From Bombyx mori (lineage: Eukaryota > Arthropoda > Insecta > Lepidoptera > Bombycidae), in contig NC_085133.1 of NCBI RefSeq assembly GCF_030269925.1, positions 7,398,001 through 7,462,000 on the forward strand: 64,000 bases of DNA, given 5' to 3'. The translations under genes were made by a program, and so were the position numbers. Under the pieces are notes generated by a model. That model was not told where the DNA came from. It made no database searches and was given only the letters and a program-made list of their open reading frames with translations. Positions 55,519 through 64,000 of this stretch are shown in pieces. Position 1 is the stretch's first letter, and each line of letters opens with the position of its first letter.

Positions 55519-55575
55519 GATAAATCGCACGTCTTCGTTTGACTTCCAAACTAGGATTGCCTATACTACGGGAGC

Positions 55576-55735
55576 CCTATTAATGCTTATAAACGTTTAA
55601 ATATATGAATATATAGATTTTACACATCCAGAGAAATCTGCTCGTTACACGAATGGACGTTCGAAGTAGGAATCGAACTCCCAAACCACGCAGTTACGAA
55701 CCCATAACTATTATACATTACATATAACACCTAAG
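55576..55735 (-). repeat. tRNA-derived SINE (family S2), degenerate copy
   Basis: ATAAACGTTTAAATATATG, AAATCTGCTCGTTACACGAA and GGAATCGAACTCCC follow the order of 44160-44345. Confidence 0.62.
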
Positions 55736-56131
55736 CCATTATTAAACTTTATTATAACTATACTATTTTGTTTTGAACTTTTTATTCAATGAGCTTCTAA
55801 AACAGAAATCAGCGTATGGCAATATCACTAAATATATGAAAAAGATTCCCGAAAGAAATCACTTGACATGCCATTTGAAGTTGTTTATTTATTTATACTA
55901 GAGGTCCCGCAGTTGTCGAAATTCGACTATAATTAATTGGAATTGTAAGTTTGTACACTATTATGATTGTATTTTATACTTCTATAATAACAAATTTCGC
56001 GAAGACTACACTATAAAAAACATTAACAAAAACAAACAATACTTAATCTATTCTCAATTTGACAACAGACGCCAAGAACAAAAGTCTGACAATAAATAGT
56101 ATGCATGCGTGTGTGCGTCAAATACATGGTA

Positions 56132-57348
56132 TAATAGCCGGCAAACTTCTTGAGCATTTGTTGACGTAGTGGGGGTAAGTTTGCGCACGGTACACTCACG
56201 TGCAAAAACATTATTTACTCTGCGTCATAATGCAATTAAATTATTAAAATCAACATATGTATTTATTTATATATTTATGAGAACATCAACAAAAAATATA
56301 GGTTAATAATTGTAATAATTTAATCTTGGGGTAAAATAGATATTCCTTCTTTTAAGTCAAAACTAGAGCTGTTGCCAGGTCTTGGTTCAGTTGAAGCGAG
56401 GCTGGTATTTGTAATTTTTTTTTCGTTATCATAATCTTGACCATCATCATCACTGTTTTCATCACCCGAGTTGCTATCATCGTGATGAGTCGACATAGGG
56501 ATCATCGGTGTAGTTTACAACTCGGTCGGTTCGGTCTACTTTTTTGTCTATAATTAATTATTTTTTGAAAATATTCGATTCGTAGTAATCGAATGTAACT
56601 TTTTTCAATTATTTTCGATTATTTTCTGTTTTTTTTTTCCATCTGAAGCCTAGCTCTTTCATAATTCGTCGTAAACTTCATACTGAGCCATTAAAATTTA
56701 TATCTTCTTTAAATTTTTCGAAGCCTTTCTACGGTACGGAGTTTCGCTGCTTGTTATGTAGTTATTATGATTACATCTTTTTATTACAGATTGAACGAAA
56801 CTATCCATTCCGGTAACTTTCTTCTTCCCTGATCTTTTCTTACCCGGAGTCCGAAACACGGCGAGCAGGCCAGAGCCTTTAGCTTCGTTAATAATGCACC
56901 TAACAGTACTCACTGATGTTTTTGTTGCTTCCGAAGTCTGTTTTACTTTTTCCATATCATTCTTCCCCTGTTTTATAATGAAGCAATATACGTCGTACAC
57001 AAATTTTCTACCCTTTCTCTTGAATACTACACCAGTTTGTCGCGGCATAGTGTATTTTTTATAAAAAATCAACAAACACTCAACAAATAGCAATGGCAAC
57101 AAAGTCAACAAGCAATTATAACAAATAACTTAACGATTAATAACGATAGACTTTTCACTGTACGCAAGCGTACTTTTGGGAGCAAGCGGAAAGAGGGCGC
57201 GGTGCGGGACGCAAGGTTCGACTGATCTACCAATAACGCGCTCGATACGATTTCCCCTGCCGTCGCGCCTCACCCTCACCACCAAAGTGATCTAAAATTC
57301 GGTTCTGCGCAGTCAAGGTCATTTGCTCAAGAAGTTTGCCGGTTACTA
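56132..57348 (-). mobile_element. Tc1/mariner-superfamily element, internally deleted
   Basis: 1217 bp inserted at a TA, duplicated at 56130-56131 and 57349-57350. The 25-base terminal inverted repeats (GCCGGCAAACTTCTTGAGCA left, TGCTCAAGAAGTTTGCCGG right) have two mismatches. The interior holds the broken ends of a transposase gene on the minus strand; the middle of the gene is missing. The empty site is preserved in four sister Helitrons. Confidence 0.93.
56320..57048 (-). pseudogene. broken Tc1/mariner-type transposase
   Basis: Starts ATG at 57048-57046 (MPRQTGVVFKRKGRKF). A helix-turn-helix region follows (VKQTSEATKTSVSTVRCI), then a basic stretch TPGKKRSGKKKV. The frame shifts after about residue 105, and one frame over, around 56620-56690, SLRRIMKELGFRWKK is recognisable with a TGA in place of a likely Trp. 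The DDE/D catalytic core is absent. A final open segment at 56320-56505 is an Asp/Ser-rich acidic tail, probably the original C-terminus. It should be inactive; at most the N-terminal DNA-binding part could be made. Confidence 0.82.
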
Positions 57349-57535
57349 TATGTAGTGTGTGTAATGTTTTCTTTATTGATTTAATGTATCTTTTATGCAT
57401 TATTTTAAGAAAATATTAGCATTGTGCACTTCTTCTCTATATTCTCTATAAGTGTGGAATATTTCATACTCCTCCGTCCGCGCAATTTTCGTAAAAAGGG
57501 ATACAAAGTTTTTGCTTCACGTATTAATATATAGA

Positions 57536-58208
57536 TATGCACTCCCATTAAATATTATTTACAAGAAGCTGAACAAAACTTTCCCAAGTTTAAAGTACCA
57601 GATAGTTAGGTACCGAGATATTTAAACAGATGTTGCATATTTTAATTTTCCGGATTAGATTTAGATACTTCGTAAACTACTGTATTAAACTTTCATTGGC
57701 CACTTGTGCTTCCCGTATTGCCTAAAACGCTTTAGCGTTTACTGAAACATTTCTATCAACACAGCTTTACAAAAGTCATGTTGAAGCAAGCCACCGCTTA
57801 TTTGTGGAATTAAAAAAAACGTGACCTTACCTTTCAACCGTGATCTGGGCACGTGGATGTTTTTTTTTTCATTATTTTTGTATCCCCTTTCACAGTTCTA
57901 CAACACGTGGCCACTCACTGGTCCCTTGTCATCCGTTCAGAGCGGTGGCCACGTGCGTAAGGAGGAAAAACACTGGCTTGAAAACAGTCACACGGTTTGG
58001 CAACTGTGAAATAAATTGAGGCTTACGTTCAAAATTAAAAACCTCGCCGGCTACCTACATAAGGTTTCTAATGATAATGTGGATACGGTATTATTTTGCT
58101 ACATACTTGCGAACTTCGCATATATTAGTAGGCAATCGAAGACCAATAACAAAATTATGTATAAAGTAGTTATAGGCCATGTTCATTAAATGAAAGCGTT
58201 CCTTCAAA
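57536..58208. other. no recognisable feature
   Basis: Spacer; nothing assigned. Confidence 0.5.
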
Positions 58209-58388
58209 TAAGCTCATCCGGATCTTCGCAGTGGGTCGCGATTCCGATTCTATGGTAGATTTTGCGAAGCACTGCTCTTGCTAGGGCTAGTATTAACAAA
58301 ATCTCTCAGGTTGGGCCCGTGAACTCATTTACCCGTCCGGGCGTAGCTGCAATAGCCTCTTAGCTACCAGCGAATAGGTAGAGAAAAA
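58209..58388 (+). repeat. LINE family C 3' tail with target duplication
   Basis: CATCCGGATCTTCGCAGTGG to GCGAATAGGTAGAG and an A-run. GTTCCTTCAAAT before (about 58199) and GTTCCTTAAAT after (58391) form the target duplication, with one base lost. Confidence 0.88.
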
Positions 58389-58724
58389 AAGTTCCTTAAA
58401 TCACTATTTTTCTGGAAAATAATTATGTATGTAGTGTAATTAATTCTAAAATCACCAAACGAAATCTAAGAACTTTAATATTTTAGCCATAATCTAAATA
58501 TCAATCACAGCGCGTCATATAATGTATATGGTATATGGCTGATTAGAAGGCATTTATTTTGCCCCCAAATGACTTCACACGTATTTTTTTTAAAGTTTGT
58601 ACGCCAATTTTGGATAACAAGAGGAACTGTTAATCTTTTAGATTTTTGAAATCCAATTTTTAACACAAATGTTTATAATTTTAAAATGAAAAGAACCAAT
58701 AATGGATGAAGTAAAAGAAACTGA
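58389..58724. other. no recognisable feature
   Basis: Spacer; nothing assigned. Confidence 0.5.
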
Positions 58725-58860
58725 GAAGTCCCGATCATATGGCACGTTGCAATGGATATACTACTGAAGATATAATCCACGGAGGGTTGACGTCAGACAG
58801 GCGGCCGGTGGTAAGCTTCATGCCAAATCCCTATGCGGCATGATAAGATGACGTGCTGTG
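58725..58860. repeat. dispersed repeat O, copy 2
   Basis: CGTTGCAATGGATATACTAC, GGAGGGTTGACGTCAGA and GGCGGCCGGTGGTAAGC parallel 48950-49100. Confidence 0.5.
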
Positions 58861-59074
58861 CCGACCCGAGAAGATGTGGGATATGTGGATAAAGACAGGA
58901 GCTGTTCATACTCTTACTTGCTTTAGTATTCCCATAAATATATGTAATTATATGTACATATTTCCGGACATTAATATAACAATTAACTATTACATTCATG
59001 TTTGATAACTATTATGCCATGTGTAATTATCGATTAAGAATGTTGGAGTTTTTTTGTTATTCCCTATCTAAACA

Positions 59075-59150
59075 TTGGTAGCCTAAGGGGCTATTCCAAC
59101 AATACGAACTGATAAGTGAGCTCGCGGAGCCCAACCTGGGAGAAGTTCTC
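59075..59150 (-). repeat. LINE family C tail fragment
   Basis: GGTAGCCTAAGGGGCTATTC and GTGAGCTCGCGGAGCCCAAC, without a T-run. Confidence 0.6.
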
Positions 59151-60247
59151 TTTAAACATTGCTGTGTCTATTTCTGTTACAAAGAAAAATAACTCTGGAA
59201 ATAAACTAATTTAATTAGTTACGAAGGTAATAGCTTGTTCGGAAGTAATTGTTGGGATACGATTCCGTGTAAAGGCGGAGCGCTATTAAACTCCAGCTAC
59301 GATTGTCAATAGATTCAGGCTCGTCTACTTCGATAACGTGACTTGATTCAACATTTACTGCAAGCTGAGAGTTTAGTGCAAATTCAAATTGTTTGACTTT
59401 ATATCTTTCGTGTGCGTGGATTTGATTTAAGATGCGGGTCGTAAAATACTATCAATATATTATTGACTTGAGAACTAACCTTTTCTAAAAAAAAAACTAT
59501 AGTCATTAGAGAAAATCTAAATGTAACAGTAAGAGTAAGACAATATATTCACTATTTCTAAGTTAAACGAGTGCTTTGTTTTTGAAGCATATTTAACTTT
59601 GATTTATCTATATCGCTGCAAAGAGTGTTATAGTTTTACTGTGATGTTTTGTACTACTGTTCACTAATAGATAATCTAAGCGATTACGAGATGTTATTTG
59701 AAGATTAATAACTGATCAGATGCTAAGTACCCGTTTATATTAAATATTTTGTGATGCGTGAAATGAATTTGGGTAGGCATCGAAAACAATTTTACCCAAC
59801 TTGTTAACATCGATAGTAACGAAATCCCGAAAGCCTGACTGATGCCCACATCAAGTTTCCATGAAATGCGAATTGTTAATGGCCGGTTCATTTAACTAAC
59901 CGTCTTATCTTCAACAGTACTGAGTTCGACTATGACACTAATAACTATTAAGTTACAGTCTAAATTATCAATCTAAACGAAGCATCAACACGATCGAATC
60001 TCCTTTCATGTCATTTAGAGCTGTTTCACGTCAACTGCGATTTTCCGAGCGATTTCACTAACTATCAGTATGTTGCAATAGACGAATTTCGACTGGACGT
60101 TTTCGGAAATAGGACAGATTTATATAACAAGTTTCTCGGGTACGAGCAACGAAGCGTATTACTATAGCAAGGTTATGACGCGAACACATTCTTTCCGATT
60201 GAAGACTTAAAGACTCAGTGTCTCTTAATAAATGCATGCTTGGGTCA
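59151..60247. other. no recognisable gene
   Basis: About 1.1 kb; nothing assigned. Confidence 0.5.
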
Positions 60248-60650
60248 ATCGTTTTTTTTTAAGGGATTTTATGACCTGGTAACTAAGACCTTTAGGTCAA
60301 GTTTTATTTTAATTTTATATATGAAAATTGATATCATGAAATGAATTTGATTGATTTGAAACATGGCAAGAAATGAAAACGAAATGAAATGAGATGATAT
60401 GGGATGAAATATAATCTCAGTAAATTGGTGCTCATTTAGTGAGATTTTTTCAGTGGCCTTTTTGGAAGATCCCGAGAGTTACATTCAGCGTCTTTGTTTC
60501 ATTTTCCTACATTTGTGCACTTTCACAGATAATAAACAGTTAATAAACCACCGTTATTACACATTTAAACCTGAAGAAACACTAAATAGACAAAATAAAA
60601 CAAATCACACAACTTCACTCCACGCGTTTCCGCCAAAAAGTCTTGGGTCA
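60248..60650 (+). repeat. dispersed repeat L, long copy
   Basis: GGATTTTATGACCTGGTAAC, GACCTTTAGGTCAAG, then the segment shared with 23440-23770. An 82-codon frame at 60453-60701 lies in it but is not conserved. Confidence 0.55.
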
Positions 60651-61489
60651 ATCGAGTTACAACAAGAATCGTTTATTTACACTGTGCCAGTATATTCATA
60701 GCTCACACGTCTGCCTGTTCGTTTTCAAGAAACTCGTGTGAATCAACTGTTTGTTACCTTAATTTGGTCTTTCAACTACCCTCTTGTTATTGTTATCAAA
60801 CATAAACCAAGGTATTTCGGTTTTATCACGTCTGTAAATTACAGAACAGTACTGCTCTTTAATGAATTTGACCGTGAAATACGAAGTTAAAACAAAAACC
60901 ACATGACATCAGACGTTTAGACATTTACTCGTTAATGCAATAAACATACGCTCGGACTATTGGAGTAAGCGAGTTGATGACGTATATATACAACGTGTTA
61001 CAAAATACCCAGTAAAAAATATAACTAATTATCAAAGCCAAAAATTTTGTCAACCCTAATACGCTGTCATGTCAGAGAACCAGATTATTTAACAGAAAGG
61101 CTTACGTATTACCTATTTTACCTAATAATTGTCTACTTTAATAGTTTTTCTATTTTTCATTAATAAATGTTTGCTACCTCAATACAAGGATGTTTATTAT
61201 ACTCAAGTACTGGCTTCAAAAAATGTCAAGTAGGAAAAAAATTTTTTGTCAATTTCAAATATTTAAAAAAAAATGTCGTTCCGCGAATTAGGTAGAAATG
61301 TAGGTACATTCTGTAAGTTTAATCTTTAATTTTACTGGAATAGGGTGCACATCAGTGAAAATAATAACGTTGTTATGGCTCTTAAATATTGTGAATGGAC
61401 TCGTTATAAGGCCCCATTTAACTTCCTTTCGGCTTTACGGGTAGTTTTGTAACACCCTGTATATCTTTGACGGTAAAACCTATTCTGAG
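60651..61489. other. no recognisable feature
   Basis: AT-rich spacer; nothing assigned. Confidence 0.5.
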
Positions 61490-61615
61490 CCCGCAAGCTA
61501 AGTACCGCTATCCTGCCGCGAAGAGGTCAAACGTCTCAGTTTCAAGAGTGGGACAGCGGTTTTATAATAAAATTGAGACTCATCTCTCAAACGGCTTATG
61601 ACATAAATGTTGTAA
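61490..61615 (+). repeat. Bm1 SINE, very old copy
   Basis: GAGCCCGCAAGC, CCTGCCGCGAAGAGG, GGGACAGCGGTTTTATAA and TTGAGACTCATCTCTC match Bm1 boxes in order. Confidence 0.55.
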
Positions 61616-62343
61616 TATTTATGTGTGTTAAGCTTGTGTTAAGCTACAATACCGGGCGTAAGACTTTGTCTGATTTGAGACAAAAAAGAGAAAAAAATGA
61701 TTTAAAAATTATATATGATTATATAATATATGAACAAAACAAGCTTCAAAAGCAAACCGAAATAACAATTAATTTCATATTTTTTTGTATCTTGTTTTTG
61801 ATACTGGTCAGGATTTTAGAGAAAAGTTACAAAATTATTGTAGTCGTCATGATCCTAGATCCCTGTGCTAATTCTCAAGTTAATCTTGCAAGTTTTGAAA
61901 TGAAGTTCAAAGACTTCGTTACAAACAAACACACATATACACCGAGCTAAGAAGAGCGTGTTAAAGATAAGTGGGACGCGGGATGGCGTCAGTCACTAGC
62001 CGATATTTTAACTCTATAGACGTCCACCAGTTCTGTAACACTCTTCTTTAAACAATCAATCCTAGACAGAGAGGGACTTAGGGTGTACTACTGGGATTAT
62101 GGATATCTGAAGGTTACTATTGCTTACTTTATTACGTACAAAATCGATAGCAACTAATATATCACTCCTGGCTGATCTGTACATTGACCCTATCCAGTTC
62201 TCTTGCGCTTTATTAAGAATAATACTATTATTTTACGAAACACACTGAGCTTTTTGATACGAGTATTTCATGTTAGATATTCGTGTTTCTTAGTCTCTTC
62301 ATCCAACAGTATAGTGCCAATAAAACAATAATATGACCAATAT
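61616..62343. other. no recognisable gene
   Basis: A 125-codon frame (61573-61950) starts inside the old Bm1 and is Lys/Ile/Leu-rich with a hydrophobic stretch at about residues 67-82. I recognise no family and see no splice or promoter context. Confidence 0.4.
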
Positions 62344-62344
62344 T

Positions 62345-62588
62345 TTACTGGTGGTAGGACCTCTTGTGAGTCCGCACGGGTAGGTACCAGCACCCAACCT
62401 ATTTCTGCCGTGAAGTAGTAATGCGTTTCGGTTTGAAGGGTGGGGCAGCCGTTGTAACTATACTTGAGACCTTAGAACTTATATCTCAAGGTGGGTGGCG
62501 GATTTACGTCGTAGATGTCTATGGGCTCCAGTAACCACTTAACACCAGGTGGGCTGTGAGCTCGTCCACTCATCTAAGCAATAAAAAA
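62345..62588 (+). repeat. Bm1 SINE body
   Basis: TACTGGTGGTAGGACCTCTT to AAGCAATAAAAAA; nearly consensus, no tRNA-like head. Confidence 0.95.
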
Positions 62589-63311
62589 CAGCATTTTTAA
62601 AGATTCCATTTTGATATTTACGTAAACATTATGTGGTATATGTACTTTAAAGAATTACGCTTTTAAAAAAAAATTAGCCAGAAAGCAAACATTATTCAAA
62701 TACCCAAGAGAGGAAAGAATAAAAGCTTAAAAATAAAATTCGAGATGTGCCAGAGATACGATTATCTTTTTTTTTTTTACTAAACGAGACACAAGGAGAT
62801 AATCCTCTGGCAACCTAATGTTTAAAGTTTTTCAAGATAATTTTTCTTTTTAAATTAAAGGGGAAAGTTAGATTGTTACGCGCTCTAGATAACGTGGTTA
62901 TAGTTGTAGTTAAATATTTATATTCATTAAAGAAGTTTCTTGAAATCTCTAGTGAATTCGATCAAATAATCTTTTCTAAGAAATTCAACGCATTCCTACT
63001 CTTTAACCCTTATACTGTAGTTTGATAATTGAAAATACCAAACAGCCATCCTGGTGAAATTATTACCTCCCATTGTGTCCTCTTTCCCACTTCAAGATTC
63101 AGGATTTCATAGGGGGAGGGGCAATTAAATCTTGAATCTTGATGATAGAGTTTTATTTTTATTACGTGAAGGAATCACCTATTTTGCCGCAAATCTCCAT
63201 CGGTAGAAGTTATCCTGTAATTGACGCTTCGAGCTTTGAGCTGTCTGGCAATAATCAGGATGTGGTGCGAAAAGCTCCAACCCTATATGTATAATGTTAT
63301 GTAGTCTGCCC
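62589..63311. other. no recognisable feature
   Basis: AT-rich spacer; nothing assigned. Confidence 0.5.
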
Positions 63312-63495
63312 TCATCATCCTCATCATTATTAACAGCCCAGTTGTCCACAGCTGGACATAGGCCTCTCTCAATCCACAGCACTGAGCCTGGTCTGCGGCT
63401 CTCCTTATCCACTTCTTGTCGGCTACCGTTCGGAGGTTATGGCACCACCTAGCCACGTTACGTCCCACCTTACGTCTTCCGCTGCCCTACTAGGC
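63312..63495 (-). pseudogene. RTE-like LINE ORF2 C-terminus and tail
   Basis: Minus-strand translation from 63468: VARWCHNLRTVADKKWIRRA then LREAYVQLWTTGLL. The W-x-R-A-A and EAYVQLW blocks are the end of RTE-type ORF2. An ATGATGAGGATGATG tail follows. Only the last ~60 codons remain. Confidence 0.8.
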
Positions 63496-63904
63496 GTGTA
63501 AAAAAGTAATCTACCTTTTAAAGACAGTACTTCGCCGCTCTATAGTAAAGTAAACAAAAACAAGTCTAACATAGCATATATTGTACGAACATATCTACAT
63601 GGGAAGATTATACGGTGGAACGAAATCGGATGGAAATTGACAAACGTCTCTCAGCTACTTCCCTCCAAAACATTCAGTGGTCATTCGAGTGTATGATTGC
63701 TTAAATTGCCCCTTCATCTCCATCTTGTGGGTTATTGCCGCTTAAGGCACATAATACAAATGAGTGGATATTGCAAAATTCACTATTAAATTGCTGTATG
63801 AGATAGGAAATTTAGATTTTTTGCGGTAAACAGCGGCTTGGTCATAGCTCCATTAGCGCTTTATCTATAAGCAACATTCAACACACCAACAGACAAGCCG
63901 ATTA
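63496..63904. other. no recognisable feature
   Basis: Spacer; nothing assigned. Confidence 0.5.
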
Positions 63905-63965
63905 CTTTTTTTGTTTTGGATTTTATGACCTTTACCAGGTCCTAAGACCTTTAATTCATAAGCCG
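63905..63965 (+). repeat. dispersed repeat L, 5' fragment
   Basis: GGATTTTATGACCTTTACCAGG then TAAGACCTTTAATTC matches the start of 60248-60650. Confidence 0.5.
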
Positions 63966-64000
63966 AATACTCTTCTGCTTCTATAGATAAAAAAAACACA

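Larger units (their letters stand above)
55898..57535 (-). mobile_element. non-autonomous Helitron, family D copy 5, with a Tc1/mariner-type insertion
   Basis: CTAG end at 55898 (A before it), hairpin just inside, TC end at 57535 (T after it). The two Helitron parts, 55898-56131 and 57351-57535, join to about 419 bp colinear with the other copies, which read ACATGGTATGTAGTG across the junction. Confidence 0.92.

Noticed and set aside
61573..61950. 125-codon frame, the longest outside transposons
   Set aside because: It begins inside an old Bm1 remnant, has low-complexity composition and no recognised domain, promoter or splice context.

Overview
This is lepidopteran nuclear DNA, almost certainly the silkworm Bombyx mori. 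The window is AT-rich and has no bacterial-style gene packing. It carries about 17 copies of a SINE that I recognise from memory as silkworm Bm1, plus other tRNA-headed SINEs, 3' ends of jockey-like and RTE-like LINEs, many Helitron-like elements and several MITEs. I found no convincing host protein-coding exon. The only gene that looks functional is one tRNA-Ser(GCT) at 32950-33031. The only long intact reading frame is a LINE reverse transcriptase at 36-1736 (minus strand), and that element is itself 5'-truncated.

Layout. 1-2.1 kb: LINE with intact RT next to a Helitron remnant. 2.4-5.4 kb: a Helitron, a Bm1 split by a tRNA-SINE, and a MITE with 59-bp perfect inverted repeats and a second repeat inside it. 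5.8-11 kb: old LINE tails, a CpG-rich inverted-repeat element, a LINE tail between two ~125-bp direct repeats, and a 90-bp tandem duplication with a 22-bp palindrome. 13.9-14.5 kb: a hAT element with an exact 8-bp target duplication. 15-21 kb: SINE, Helitrons, a pair of perfect heat-shock-element-like sites, and a TTAA-flanked inverted-repeat element. 21.5-32.7 kb: Bm1-rich stretch with two Helitrons. 33 kb: tRNA-Ser. 34-39 kb: mostly unassigned DNA with a dead LINE C-terminus. 39-44.6 kb: dense nested elements, including one Helitron inside the 5' end of another. 45.1-46.3 kb: a 128-bp satellite array. 47.9-50.6 kb: an RTE tail split by a MITE, then a Helitron. 52-57.5 kb: Helitrons, one hosting a 1.2-kb Tc1/mariner-type element with TA duplications and a broken transposase, and a perfect 29-bp hairpin. 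57.5-64 kb: sparse old repeats.

How the parts relate. The RT element explains the most frequent LINE tail: its last codons and 3' UTR match at least eight dispersed copies. Five copies of one ~420-bp Helitron all obey the A|TC...CTAG|T insertion rule, and where a second element lies inside a copy, the other copies supply the empty site. The nesting therefore gives a relative order of insertion. Family assignments rest on motifs and on comparison of copies inside this window. No database search was possible, and the edges of old repeats are approximate.
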